From: Streptomyces dioscori
Lineage (GTDB): Bacteria > Actinomycetota > Actinomycetes > Streptomycetales > Streptomycetaceae
Reading direction: 5' to 3'
Length of the DNA stretch: 64,000 nt
Assembly: GCF_003024195.1 (NCBI RefSeq)
Contig: NZ_KZ679048.1
Location: forward strand, 248,001 to 312,000
Part shown: one piece after another, positions 1 to 8,633 of the stretch
Layout of the letters: each line of letters opens with the position of its first letter
How positions within the stretch are numbered: the stretch's first letter is position 1
Notes under the pieces: model-generated
What the model was told of the DNA's origin: nothing
Databases searched by the model: none
Seen by the model: only the letters and a program-made list of their open reading frames with translations
Program-made: the position numbers and the translations under genes

Positions 1-591
1 GGCGGTGGCGGCGATCACCTCGCCGTTGGTGAGCAGCAGGTTGAGGCGTGAGCCGGGAGCCGCCGCCGCCACGTCGAGAACCGTGTCGGCGAGGGCCTGC
101 CCCTCCTCGTCACCGCCCCGCAGCCGGTTCAGGACCAGCGCCCAGACGAGCGCCGAGTCGCAGCGCGCCTCCATCGACAGCAGCTCCGCGGCGGGCAGCG
201 TCCCGGCCAGCGGCGCCAGTGAGCGCGGCCAGCCCGCGATCGCGCCGTTGTGGCTGAACAGCCAGGTGCCCGCGGTGAACGGCGCCGCCGCGGCCTCCCC
301 GTCCGCCCCCGCCAGGGTCGCGTCCCGCACCGCGGCGAGCAGCGCGCCCGAGCGCACCACCCGCGCGAGGTCGGCGAAGGACTGGTCGCCCCAGATCGGC
401 CCGGTACGCCGGTAGCGTCCGGGCACCGGGTCGCCCTGCGCGTACCAGCCGACGCCGAAACCGTCGGCGTTGACGGTCCCGTGCCGCTGGCGCCGGGGTG
501 CCCACGACTGGCGGTACAGGCTGTGGGCCGGGTCCACGAGGAGCCGCCCCAGCGGCTCCTCGGGCCCCAGGTATGCCAGATGACGGCACAT
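1..591 (-). CDS. egtC: EgtC, gamma-glutamyl-hercynylcysteine sulfoxide hydrolase (partial)
   Basis: Class II glutamine amidotransferase-fold hydrolase that removes the gamma-glutamyl group from the ergothioneine intermediate made by EgtB. The reading frame begins at ATG 589-591 and starts MCRHLAYLGP, so the N-terminal catalytic Cys follows the initiator Met as in Ntn hydrolases. Further on lie an NADGFGVGWY stretch and a FSHNG motif typical of the fold. 197 codons are visible; the family is about 250 aa, so the 3' end lies beyond position 1. Its start codon shares one base with the egtB stop (TGATG), indicating translational coupling. EgtD, the histidine methyltransferase, is expected just outside the window. 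The frame was read by hand. Confidence 0.93.
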   Translation of the reverse strand, partial: MCRHLAYLGPEEPLGRLLVDPAHSLYRQSWAPRRQRHGTVNADGFGVGWYAQGDPVPGRYRRTGPIWGDQSFADLARVVRSGALLAAVRDATLAGADGEAAAAPFTAGTWLFSHNGAIAGWPRSLAPLAGTLPAAELLSMEARCDSALVWALVLNRLRGGDEEGQALADTVLDVAAAAPGSRLNLLLTNGEVIAATA

Positions 592-1937
592 CAGACACTG
601 TCCGGACGGGCGTCCCGGGCGGTACGGAACCCGGAGAAGATCTGCCGCCGGACCGGGTAGTCCCAGTTGCGGAACGTCCCCCGGCACGCCACCGCGTCCA
701 CGGCGAACGAGCCGCCGCGCAGCACCTTGTGCTCGGACCCGAAGAACACCTCCGAGTACTCCTTGTACGGGAAGGCGTGGAAGCCCGGATAGGGGAGCAG
801 CTCGCTGGACGTCCACTCCCACACGTCACCGATCAACTGCCTTACGCCGAGCGGCGACTGGCCCGCCGGATAGCTGCCGGCCGGGGCGGGGCGCAGATGG
901 CGCTGGCCGAGGTTGGCGTGCTCGGGCGTGGGGTCGGCGTCGCCCCACGGATAGCGGGTCGAGCGGCCCGTCTCCGGGTCGTGCCGCGCGGCCTTCTCCC
1001 ACTCGGCCTCGCTGGGCAGGCGCCGCCCCGCCCAGCGCGCGTACGCGTCGGCCTCGTACCAGCTGACGTGCAGGACGGGCTCGTCAGCTGGTACGACCTC
1101 GGTGGCGCCGAAGCGCCGCCGCAGCCACTGCCCGCCGTCGCGGCGCCAGAACAGCGGCGCATCGATGGAGTGTTCCCGGATGTGGGCCCAGCCCTCCGGC
1201 GCCCACCAGCGCCGGTCGGTGTAGCCGCCGTCGGCGATGAACGCCTGGTACGCCTCGTTCGTCACCGGAGTGGTGTCGATGAAGAACGGCGGCACCAGCC
1301 GTGCGTGCGCCGGCCGTTCGTTGTCCAGCGCCCACGGCTCGGTGGACGTGCCCATGGTGAACGGGCCGCCCGGGACGAGCACTTCGGCCGGTCCGGTGAA
1401 CGCGGGTACGGGCATCGGGTCCGGAGCCGTCAGGGCCACCGGGCCCCGGCGGAGCTGATGGGTGATCAGCATGGTCTCGTCGTGCTGCTGTTCGTGCTGG
1501 GCGATCATGCCGAAGGCGAACCCGGCCTCGGTGAGCCGGGCGCCGGTTCCTTCGAACGCGGTGCTCTCCAGGATGTCGAGCGCCCGCCCGCGTACCTCGG
1601 CCGCGTAGTTACGGGCCTCCGCGGGCGGCAGCAGCGGAAGCGAGGGCCGCTCGGCGCGCGGGTGCTCGAACGCGTCGTACAGGCCGTCGATGTCGGGCCG
1701 CAGCGCGTCACGGCCGGCGACCGTCCGCAGCAGCCACAGCTCTTCCTGGTTGCCGATGTGCGCGAGATCCCACACCAGCGGGGACATCAACGGCGAGTGC
1801 TGCGCGGTCAGTTCGGGGTCCTCGACGCAGGAGGTCAGCAGTGCCGTGCGCTCGCGGGCCGTGAGCAGCGCCGCCAGCGCACGTTTCCTGAGCGCCTCCG
1901 GGTCGTCGAACGTGGTGCCGGTACCGGGGTCGGTCAT
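591..1937 (-). CDS. egtB: EgtB, iron-dependent hercynylcysteine sulfoxide synthase
   Basis: Non-haem iron enzyme that joins hercynine with gamma-glutamylcysteine, using O2, in ergothioneine biosynthesis. 448 aa. The N-terminal DinB-like domain (about residues 10-160) has an upstream His in DLAHIGNQEE and the HEQQHDE motif (HxxxHxE iron ligands). The C-terminal formylglycine-generating-enzyme/sulfatase-modifying fold carries VLRGGSFA and SGFRTAR. The start ATG overlaps the egtA stop by four bases (ATGA), which fixes the start. The middle gene of an egtABC operon; function is near certain from order plus motifs. Confidence 0.95.
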   Translation of the reverse strand: MTDPGTGTTFDDPEALRKRALAALLTARERTALLTSCVEDPELTAQHSPLMSPLVWDLAHIGNQEELWLLRTVAGRDALRPDIDGLYDAFEHPRAERPSLPLLPPAEARNYAAEVRGRALDILESTAFEGTGARLTEAGFAFGMIAQHEQQHDETMLITHQLRRGPVALTAPDPMPVPAFTGPAEVLVPGGPFTMGTSTEPWALDNERPAHARLVPPFFIDTTPVTNEAYQAFIADGGYTDRRWWAPEGWAHIREHSIDAPLFWRRDGGQWLRRRFGATEVVPADEPVLHVSWYEADAYARWAGRRLPSEAEWEKAARHDPETGRSTRYPWGDADPTPEHANLGQRHLRPAPAGSYPAGQSPLGVRQLIGDVWEWTSSELLPYPGFHAFPYKEYSEVFFGSEHKVLRGGSFAVDAVACRGTFRNWDYPVRRQIFSGFRTARDARPDSV

Positions 1938-3373
1938 GGGCGGAAGTCCTTCCCGCTGAGCAGGTGTTCTGTGCCGTGATCTGTGTCGGGTTCCATGCCT
2001 TGTTCCGTGCCGTCTTCCGGGCCGCGGCCGGTGATGCGTCCTGCGACCTGTTCGGCGCCCCGTCCTGCGCCCTGTCCTGCGCCGAGGAGCGTGCCGTGGT
2101 CCGGATGACCGGAGTCGGCGGCACGGTCGAGCAGGTCGTCGGCGGGGCACCGGCCCCGGGCGACATAGCGGTCGGTGAACTCCGCGACCGCCCGCTGCAC
2201 CTCTGTGCTCGCGCCGATCCTGGGCAGTGCGTCGGCGGCTGCCGCGAAGCAGGCCAGCGCCGCCTCCCGCAATTCGGGATCGGCCAGGCCCGAGCGGGCG
2301 GCGGTCGTCCACAGCGCGTTGAGCGGTGCGGGCAGCGAGCCGGCCCGTTCGGCGAGCGGTTTCACCGTCCGGTAGGCGGTCTCGGCGGCCTCCGGATCGT
2401 CGAACAGCGCCGTCGTCACGGCAAGCGGCACGATCCAGCCGTCGTCGCCCGGCTGCGCGTCGATCATGCGCAGCTCCAGATGCCCGCGCGGCCGCACCGG
2501 CGGGAACAGGGTCGTCTGGTGGTAGTCGAGATCCTCCCGGCCGGGCGGTGCGTCCGATCGGGTCCACTCCCGGAAACTCAGCCCCTCCGGTACGTCCCAG
2601 GGGCCGCTGGGCGCGCGCACGCACATCACCGGCGCGTCCAGGACGTGCTGTGCCCAGGCGGCCCGCGGGTCGCCGTCGAGGGGCGGGGCGCTGGTGCGGC
2701 CCGGATCCATCGCGGCCCACAGGGACTGCCGGGTGGAGCGCCAGCCCGTGGGCCGGCCCCGGGCCATCGGGGAATTGGCGAAGGCGCCCACCAGCAGCGC
2801 GCCCAGCTGATGGGCCAGCCACCAGCGCCGCCCGAGACCGAGCGGCCCCGGCTCCTCGTACCCGGCGTCCAGGCAGACCTGGACGGAGGCGGAGGAGCAC
2901 ATCATGGCGCGGCCCTCGGGGCCCGCACGGTCGAGACAGGTCTCCATGGCGTCGTAACGCGGCTCATGGAGGAAGCGGGTGGGTTCGTTCCAGGGGTCCT
3001 GGCCCAGTCCGTACAGGGCGAGACCCGCCTCACGCAGTACACCGCGTACGGCGTCGAGGTCGGCGGAGACAGAGGCGATGCACTCCATCAGGGAGGCGGC
3101 GGGTGCGGAGCTGAGCTCCAGCTGTCCGCCCGGTTCGACGGTGACCGCCGAACTCAGGGGCAGGGCCCGCACTGCGGCGTAGGCCGCTTCGCGACGTTCA
3201 GGTGGTACGGGGAGCCGCGGGGAGCGCGGCTCGTGGACGAGCCATTCGAGTTCCACACCGAGGAAGCGAGGCGGTCCGGTCTTGAAGCATATGCCTCGGA
3301 CCAGTGCCTCCACTTCGGCCTCGGTGACGGCGGAGCGGCGTGGCTCCGTACAGTCACTCACCGAATCGGACAT
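1934..3373 (-). CDS. egtA: EgtA, glutamate-cysteine ligase of the ergothioneine pathway
   Basis: ATP-dependent ligase that makes gamma-glutamylcysteine for EgtB. 479 aa. The GCS2-type core includes GVELEWLVH near residue 40 and a run of conserved Gly/Arg/Glu patches (for example EPGGQLELSS near residue 85). The ATG at 3373 was chosen because AGGAGG lies seven bases upstream; longer in-frame starts at 3397 and 3478 have no comparable ribosome site. First gene of the operon; its stop overlaps egtB by four bases. Note the His/Gly/Arg-rich low-complexity tail (about residues 430-475), unusual for the family core and probably disordered. Confidence 0.93.
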   Translation of the reverse strand: MSDSVSDCTEPRRSAVTEAEVEALVRGICFKTGPPRFLGVELEWLVHEPRSPRLPVPPERREAAYAAVRALPLSSAVTVEPGGQLELSSAPAASLMECIASVSADLDAVRGVLREAGLALYGLGQDPWNEPTRFLHEPRYDAMETCLDRAGPEGRAMMCSSASVQVCLDAGYEEPGPLGLGRRWWLAHQLGALLVGAFANSPMARGRPTGWRSTRQSLWAAMDPGRTSAPPLDGDPRAAWAQHVLDAPVMCVRAPSGPWDVPEGLSFREWTRSDAPPGREDLDYHQTTLFPPVRPRGHLELRMIDAQPGDDGWIVPLAVTTALFDDPEAAETAYRTVKPLAERAGSLPAPLNALWTTAARSGLADPELREAALACFAAAADALPRIGASTEVQRAVAEFTDRYVARGRCPADDLLDRAADSGHPDHGTLLGAGQGAGRGAEQVAGRITGRGPEDGTEQGMEPDTDHGTEHLLSGKDFRP

Positions 3374-3631
3374 GTCGGGATCCTCCTGAGATTCCATCCA
3401 TGCCGTCGGGTCCGGCTTCGGATGGGCCGGCCCGACAGACGCTCGTCCCACCCAAGACCCTTGAGTCGGTTCGCACAAGGGTGCGTATCGCCGCTTATGG
3501 GTGCGCGAAACTCTGTTGCGACTCCAGACCAGGATCGCTCACCATGCGTTCATGAGCACGACGGGGGATGCGACAGGGGTACCGGGGGAGATCGCGCGGG
3601 GCGCGAGCACGGCGCCTACAGGGGTGGCGCC

Positions 3632-4468
3632 ATGAGCGCACGGCTGCGTGCGATCGCACGGCGGACGGAGGAGATCGTCGCGGCGGGTTCGTACCGCGCG
3701 TCCGACGGGCGCGAGGTGTCGATCGCCGCGGCGGTGGCCGCCGCCCGGGAAGGCACCCGGATGTACGGCCCGGAGCCGCTGGGGACACCGCGCTCCCTCG
3801 GTTCCGTCGGCTCCACGCCCACGTTCTTCGAGGTCACGGGCGAGAGCAGCCTGGAAGCGGCCCGTCGGCTGACCGGTCGGGTCGCGGTGCTGAACTTCTC
3901 CTCGGCACGCAATCCCGGCGGGGGCTATCTGAACGGCGCGCAGGCCCAGGAGGAGGCTCTGTGCCGGGCCTCGGCGCTCTACACGTGTGTGGTGGGGGTC
4001 CGTGCGTTCTACGACCACCACCGGACGCACCGGGACACCTTCTACACCGATCGGGTGATCCACTCACCGGCGGTCCCGGTCTTCCGTGACGACCGGGGAG
4101 CGCTCCTCGACGAGCCGTACACCGCCGGCTTCCTCACGGCCGCCGCACCCAACGCCGGTGTGATCAAGCGCACCATGCCGGAGCGTGTGTCCGAGCTGCC
4201 GCGCGCCCTCGCCTCCCGCGCCGAGCGCGTCCTGGAGACGGCCGAGGCGCACGGCTACCGCAGGCTGGTGCTGGGCGCCTGGGGCTGCGGAGTGTTCCAG
4301 AACGACCCGGCGCAGGTGGCGAACACCTTCGCCACGCTCCTCGGGGACGGCGGACGCTTCTCCGGCACCTTCGAGCAGGTCGTCTTCGGGGTCCTGGACC
4401 GGACGAGGGGAGCGATGGTCAGGACGGCCTTCGAGCAGGCCTTCAGGCCCGTTCAGCGCCAGCCGTAG
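3632..4468 (+). CDS. Microbial-type PARG (TIGR02452/DUF2263) ADP-ribose hydrolase
   Basis: Predicted poly/mono-ADP-ribose glycohydrolase of the bacterial PARG macrodomain family, 278 aa, cytoplasmic. The catalytic signature is clear at about residues 95-110: NPGGGYLNGAQAQEE, i.e. GGG-x6-QEE, where the second Glu is the acid in characterised bacterial PARGs. C-terminal LGAWGCGVFQNDP is also typical of the fold. Start ATG 3632 precedes MSARLRAIARRTEEI, the usual N-terminus. Divergent from egtA and convergent with the PemK-like gene, whose 3' end it overlaps by 16 bp. Family assignment is firm; its cellular substrate is unknown. Confidence 0.9.
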   Translation: MSARLRAIARRTEEIVAAGSYRASDGREVSIAAAVAAAREGTRMYGPEPLGTPRSLGSVGSTPTFFEVTGESSLEAARRLTGRVAVLNFSSARNPGGGYLNGAQAQEEALCRASALYTCVVGVRAFYDHHRTHRDTFYTDRVIHSPAVPVFRDDRGALLDEPYTAGFLTAAAPNAGVIKRTMPERVSELPRALASRAERVLETAEAHGYRRLVLGAWGCGVFQNDPAQVANTFATLLGDGGRFSGTFEQVVFGVLDRTRGAMVRTAFEQAFRPVQRQP

Positions 4469-4899
4469 CGCTCCCGCAGCCGGTGCACCACCAGGTTGAA
4501 CCGCATCCGGTCCAGCGCGCACGCCTCCCGGCGCATCCCCTTCTCGTGCAGTCGCAGGACCCGGTCCACGTCGACCCACGAGTCGCGTCCGGACCGGTCC
4601 CAGGGCCCGCTGCCGATCGGCACCCAGTCCCGGTCGCCGCTGTGCCCCTTGCTGGACAACTGCACGGCGAGGAACGTGTCGGCACCCTCACGGGCGACCA
4701 CCAGGACCGGCCGGTCCTTGCCCCGCCCGTCGTTCTCCTCGTAGGGCACCCAAGTCCACACGATCTCGCCCGGGTCCGGGTCGCCGTCGTGCGCGGGGGA
4801 GTACTCGGTCCGCACGACCCCGACGCGCCGTGGATCGGCCTCGACGGTGGCGGAGGGCCCGAACCGCCCAGGAACATCTTGCTCGGCAGAAGCAGTCAC
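4453..4899 (-). CDS. PemK/MazF-like family protein
   Basis: About 148 aa with a PemK/MazF-type beta-barrel pattern. EIVWTWVPYEE and RGKDRPVLVVARE (residues about 45-75) match the GxxRPVLVV core of the toxin family, and LSSKGHSGDRDW corresponds to the later strand. Streptomyces carry a conserved chromosomal version without an obvious antitoxin, and none is encoded here, so an active toxin is uncertain. I choose GTG at 4899 (VTASAEQDVPG); AGGAGG lies rather far (about 18 bases) upstream, so the start is less sure than the family. Ends inside the convergent PARG gene. Confidence 0.78.
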   Translation of the reverse strand: MTASAEQDVPGRFGPSATVEADPRRVGVVRTEYSPAHDGDPDPGEIVWTWVPYEENDGRGKDRPVLVVAREGADTFLAVQLSSKGHSGDRDWVPIGSGPWDRSGRDSWVDVDRVLRLHEKGMRREACALDRMRFNLVVHRLRERYGWR

Positions 4900-4976
4900 A
4901 CCACACGTTAACCCGCGCCTCCTCTGACCAGGGACACGGGCAACGGCCTGCCTTCTGCTTCTGCCTGTTGCTTTCA

Positions 4977-4997
4977 AGGGGCGCGGGGAACTGCGCG
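4977..4997 (+). repeat. Streptomycete intergenic repeat, copy 1
   Basis: Contains GGGGCGCGGGGAACTGCGCG, which recurs on the opposite strand at 11259-11279. The motif continues here into a ccagccacgacggaccc tail. I recall very similar intergenic elements being common in Streptomyces chromosomes; role unknown. Confidence 0.7.
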
Positions 4998-5049
4998 CCC
5001 AGCCACGACGGACCCGCACCCGTCAACGATGACTCCCCCAACGCCGCCG

Positions 5050-6546
5050 CTACGACTCCCCGTCCACCACCACCTTCTGCGAACCCGGCGAAGCGCCCGG
5101 AGAAGTGAACCCGTTCACAGGAGAACCCTCCGACCCCACCCGCCCGTTCGCGTTCATGGACGCAAGCAACTGCCGGGCAAGCCCGAGCCCCGTCCCACCC
5201 ATGGTCAGCGCCTTCGTGAACATGTCCGACATCCCCTCGGCCCCGTTCAGCAGCACCATGTGCTCCACGTTCCCGAACGCCCCCGCACCGGCCTTGACGA
5301 TCTCCGGCCAGTTCTCCGCGAGTTGCTGCGCGACCACGGCCTCCTGGTTCTCGGCCAGGGCGGCGGCCCGCGCCGCGATGGCCTCCGCCTCCGCGAGCCC
5401 CTTCGCCCGCGTGGACTCGGCGATCGCCAGCCCCTTGGCCTGCGCGGCGGCGGCCTCCGCCTCACCCGTGGCCCGGGTCGCCGTCGCGGCGGCGGCGCCC
5501 CGCGCCTTCGTGGCCTCGGCCTCGGCGCCCGCGGCCGTCTTGACCCGGGTGGCCTCCGCCGCGGCGGCCAGCTCCGTCTCCTTCGCCTTGGCCTGCGCCG
5601 CGGAGATCCGCACATCGCGCTCCGCCTCGGCCAGCGTGCGCTTCTCGTACGCCTTCGCGTCCGCGGGCTTGCGGACGTCCGCCTGGAGCTGCTGTTCGCG
5701 CCGGTGCGCCTCCAGTTCGGCGACGCGCGTCTCCTGCACCACGACCTCCTGGCGGGCCCCCGCGTCGGCGAGCGGCCCTGCCTGTCGCGACTTGGCCGCC
5801 GCGTTGTCGCGCTCCGCCTGGTACCCGGCCTGGAGGATCTCGCTGTCCCGGGTCGCCTCCGCCATCCGCGCGGAGGCCTGCTGTTCGGCCTCGGTGGCCA
5901 GCCGGTTGGCCTCGGCCTGCGCGATCCTGGCGTCCCGCTGGACGGCCGCCGCGTGCGGCATGGCCAGGTTCTTGATGTACCCCGTCGGATCCTCGATCTC
6001 GTGGATCTGCAGCGAGTCGACGATCAGCCCCAGCTTCTCCATCTCCGTACCGCAAGCGGCACGGGTCTGCCCGGTCAGTTTGCCGCGGTCACGGATCATG
6101 TCCTCGACGGTCAACCCGCCGACGATGGACCGCAGATGACCGGCGAACACGTTGTGCACCCGCTCCGACATCAGCTTCTGCTGGTCGAGGAAGCGGCGCC
6201 CCGCGTTGGCGATCGACACGAAGTCGTCGCCCACCTTGAAGATGACCACGCCCCGCACCTTGAGCGGAATGCCCTGGTGGGTCACGCAGTCGACGGACAG
6301 CTCGGTCTCGTTGAGGTCGAGCGAGAGTTTGCGCACCGCCTGGACGCCCGGCAGCACGAGCGTGCCGCGTCCGGTGACGATACGGAAGCCCATGCCCTCC
6401 TCAAGGCCCTCCGTACGGTGCTTCGAACCGGAGATGATCAGCGCTTCGTTGGGCTCCGCGACCCGCCACATGAGCTTGAAGACCACCACGATGAAAACGA
6501 GCGCGAGGACCGCTGCCCCCGCCACGACGCCGACGATCATCGGCAT
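5050..6546 (-). CDS. SPFH/Band 7 (flotillin-like) membrane scaffold protein
   Basis: 498 aa. One N-terminal membrane helix (about residues 3-27, GVVAGAAVLALVFIVVVF) is followed by a PHB/SPFH domain (about 30-190), then a long Ala/Glu/Lys-rich coiled coil with repeated EAEA/AKGLAEAEA heptads (about 200-430) and a flotillin tail. Flotillins organise lipid domains in the bacterial membrane. The usual partner, a small NfeD-like OB-fold protein, is encoded immediately upstream, consistent with an nfeD-flotillin pair. GGGGGC precedes the ATG at 6546; a second ATG two codons later is possible. Confidence 0.9.
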   Translation of the reverse strand: MPMIVGVVAGAAVLALVFIVVVFKLMWRVAEPNEALIISGSKHRTEGLEEGMGFRIVTGRGTLVLPGVQAVRKLSLDLNETELSVDCVTHQGIPLKVRGVVIFKVGDDFVSIANAGRRFLDQQKLMSERVHNVFAGHLRSIVGGLTVEDMIRDRGKLTGQTRAACGTEMEKLGLIVDSLQIHEIEDPTGYIKNLAMPHAAAVQRDARIAQAEANRLATEAEQQASARMAEATRDSEILQAGYQAERDNAAAKSRQAGPLADAGARQEVVVQETRVAELEAHRREQQLQADVRKPADAKAYEKRTLAEAERDVRISAAQAKAKETELAAAAEATRVKTAAGAEAEATKARGAAAATATRATGEAEAAAAQAKGLAIAESTRAKGLAEAEAIAARAAALAENQEAVVAQQLAENWPEIVKAGAGAFGNVEHMVLLNGAEGMSDMFTKALTMGGTGLGLARQLLASMNANGRVGSEGSPVNGFTSPGASPGSQKVVVDGES

Positions 6547-6691
6547 TCGCCCCCTGTTGCCTGGTGCCCTGTCGGCACCGAACGAAGGGAGTGTGCGCCC
6601 GCGCGGACCTACGGGTACAGAGCCCGACGCGTCCTTGGGACATCCTTGATACGTACTACACGCTCACATGGTCGAAGCGCCCGCGCCGGCT

Positions 6692-6910
6692 TCAACTGTC
6701 GTACGCGGGCGACACGTAGACCGTGCGCGGCGGCAGGTACTCCACCACCATGACGACCGTGCCCGACTCGATGCGGTCCTTCGAGGAGGCGGCGTACGCG
6801 AGGAAGTGCTCGGCACCGCCCCGCACCCGGACGATCACCTCGCCGACGAGCCCGGGCCCCACCGTGCCGGTGACCCGTCCCATGAGCCCCACCATCGACG
6901 CGTCGTCCAT
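6692..6910 (-). CDS. Small NfeD-like OB-fold protein
   Basis: 72 aa, all beta-strand-like, with Gly-rich GRVTGTVGPGLVGEVIVRV and a terminal VMVVEYLPPRTVYVSPAY pattern. This resembles the C-terminal OB domain of NfeD proteins without their membrane part. NfeD partners flotillins, and a flotillin gene follows 145 bp downstream on the same strand, which supports the call. It starts 10 bp after the amidase stop, so it may be co-transcribed with both neighbours. Confidence 0.75.
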   Translation of the reverse strand: MDDASMVGLMGRVTGTVGPGLVGEVIVRVRGGAEHFLAYAASSKDRIESGTVVMVVEYLPPRTVYVSPAYDS

Positions 6911-6920
6911 GACGCCAAGC

Positions 6921-8399
6921 CTACGGGCCCGTGGCCTGCGGGCCGGTGTGCGGACCGAACTCCGTCGCGCCGCCGCCCGTTTCGCGGTCCGTCGCGCGGC
7001 CCGGCCACCGCTCGAACCACCGCTGGTCCGCCTCCAGTTGCGCGGCGAGCGAGACGAGGAGCGGCTCGCTGTGCGCGGGACCGAGGAGCTGGGCGCCCAC
7101 GGGCAGGGTGTCGTCGACGAACCCGGCGGGGACGTTCACCCCGGGCCAGCCCAGCACGTTCCACGGCCAGGCGTACGGACACGCGGCGATCATGGCCCGG
7201 TCGGTGCCGAAGCCGCTCAGCCCGTGCAGCGCGCCGATCCGCGGCGCGGGAGCGGCCGTCGTCGGCGCCAGGACCACGTCGTACGTCGTGAAGAGCGCGC
7301 CGATCCGCCGGTGCAGCCGTGCCTCGGCGCGCCGGGCGGCCCGCAGCGGGGCCCCGCCGAGCAGCCGGCCGAGCCGGGCCGCCTCACGGGTACGCCGGTC
7401 GAGCAGGGCGGGGTCGGGCACGTCCCGCACGCGCTCGGCGAGCCCTGCGGTGGCACGCGGCACGAACGCGAGACCGATCTGCCCGTACGCCGGATCGGCC
7501 TCCTCGACCTCGTGCCCGAGCGCGGTCAGCCGCTCCGCGAGGGCGACGACCCGGGCCCGTACGTCGGGGCGCAGGCGCGCGGGCACCGCCGTGAACGGAG
7601 GCTTCAGCGACAGCGCGATCCGCAGCCGCCCCGGATCCCGGCCCACCGCGTCCGTCGTACGCAGCGCGGGCGGGCGGTGCAGATCGTGTGCGTGGCTGCC
7701 GCTCGCCGCGTCCAGGAGCAGCGCCGCGTCCTCGACGGTACGGGCCAGCGTGCCGTTGACCGTGATGCCGTGGAAGGACTCGGGGCGCGGCCAGGTCGAG
7801 ATCCGGCCGCGCTGCGGTTTGATGCCGACCAGATGGGTCCAGGACGCGGGGATACGTACTGAGCCGGCCCCGTCCGAGCCCAGCGCGGCGGGAACGAGAC
7901 CCGCCGCGACGGCGGCGGCAGAACCGCCGGACGAACCGCCCGGGGTGTGACCGGTGTGCCACGGGTTGCGGGTGTCTCCGAAGGCCGGGCCCTCGGTGAA
8001 GGGCCACTGTCCCAGCTCGCAGGTGTTGGTCTTGCCGACGATCACGGCCCCGGCCGCGCGCAGCCGGCGTACCGCCTCGCCGTCCTCGGGGACCGGCGGG
8101 AACGCGCCGCGGCAGCCGAAGGCCGTCGGCTCGCCCGCCACGTCCATGTCGTCCTTGACCGCCACCGGCACTCCGAGCAGGGGCCGGTGACCGCCGGCCG
8201 CCAGTTCCGCGTCGGCGGCGTCGGCCTCGGCGAGCGCGGCCTCGGCGCGCACCAGCCGGAAGGCGTTCAGCGTGCCCTGGGTCGCCGCGACCTTGGCGAG
8301 GGCCTCCTCGACGAGCGCCCGCGAGGACACCGAGCCCTCGGCCAGGGCACGGGCGCGCTCCACGAGCCCCGCGGGACGGCCGGACGTCAGGGGAGTCAT
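6921..8399 (-). CDS. Amidase signature family enzyme
   Basis: 492 aa amidohydrolase of the Ser-cisSer-Lys family, hydrolysing a carboxamide of unknown identity. The catalytic Lys is in VPVAVKDD (about residue 85) and the Gly/Ser-rich signature with both serines is GGSSGGSAAAVAAG (about 155-170), followed by GSDGAGSVRIPA. Length is normal. No gatB/gatA partner is nearby, so it is not the GatCAB subunit. ATG 8399; next gene on the strand starts 10 bp after its stop. A second, unrelated amidase is at 41205-42539. Confidence 0.88.
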   Translation of the reverse strand: MTPLTSGRPAGLVERARALAEGSVSSRALVEEALAKVAATQGTLNAFRLVRAEAALAEADAADAELAAGGHRPLLGVPVAVKDDMDVAGEPTAFGCRGAFPPVPEDGEAVRRLRAAGAVIVGKTNTCELGQWPFTEGPAFGDTRNPWHTGHTPGGSSGGSAAAVAAGLVPAALGSDGAGSVRIPASWTHLVGIKPQRGRISTWPRPESFHGITVNGTLARTVEDAALLLDAASGSHAHDLHRPPALRTTDAVGRDPGRLRIALSLKPPFTAVPARLRPDVRARVVALAERLTALGHEVEEADPAYGQIGLAFVPRATAGLAERVRDVPDPALLDRRTREAARLGRLLGGAPLRAARRAEARLHRRIGALFTTYDVVLAPTTAAPAPRIGALHGLSGFGTDRAMIAACPYAWPWNVLGWPGVNVPAGFVDDTLPVGAQLLGPAHSEPLLVSLAAQLEADQRWFERWPGRATDRETGGGATEFGPHTGPQATGP

Positions 8400-8581
8400 A
8401 GGGGGCTGCCACCTCCGGGAGCTTCCGGGAGCACGATGTCTACCGAACGGTAACCTCCGGATGGCGTAGGCGGTACAAGGCGTGCAACTTCACCCGCGGG
8501 CAAGGCGGTTCGCGCAGGCGCCAAGCCTTTCCCGCCACGCCCCGGCTACTCGCGAGGCGTTTCGAACCGTCGCGTACGGCT

Positions 8582-8609
8582 GTGACGCGCGGCGAGGGCC
8601 GCGCGTCAC
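8582..8609 (-). terminator. Hairpin terminator of the FMN reductase gene
   Basis: Perfect 12-bp inverted repeat, GTGACGCGCGGC with a 4-base loop and its complement, 25 bp beyond the minus-strand FMN reductase stop. No long T-run, as is usual in Streptomyces. Confidence 0.75.
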
Positions 8610-8633
8610 CGGGAGAACTGCAGGTTGTGAGGG

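Noticed and set aside
498-1979. Long plus-strand open frame opposite egtB
   Set aside because: Antisense shadow of a GC-rich gene; it lacks family similarity, and egtB on the other strand has full motifs.
1964-3600. Plus-strand extension upstream of the PARG gene
   Set aside because: The open frame is antisense to egtA; the PARG homology begins at ATG 3632.
5029-6753. Plus-strand 574-codon frame opposite flotillin
   Set aside because: Reads as Arg/Leu-rich antisense of the coiled coil, a typical high-GC artefact.
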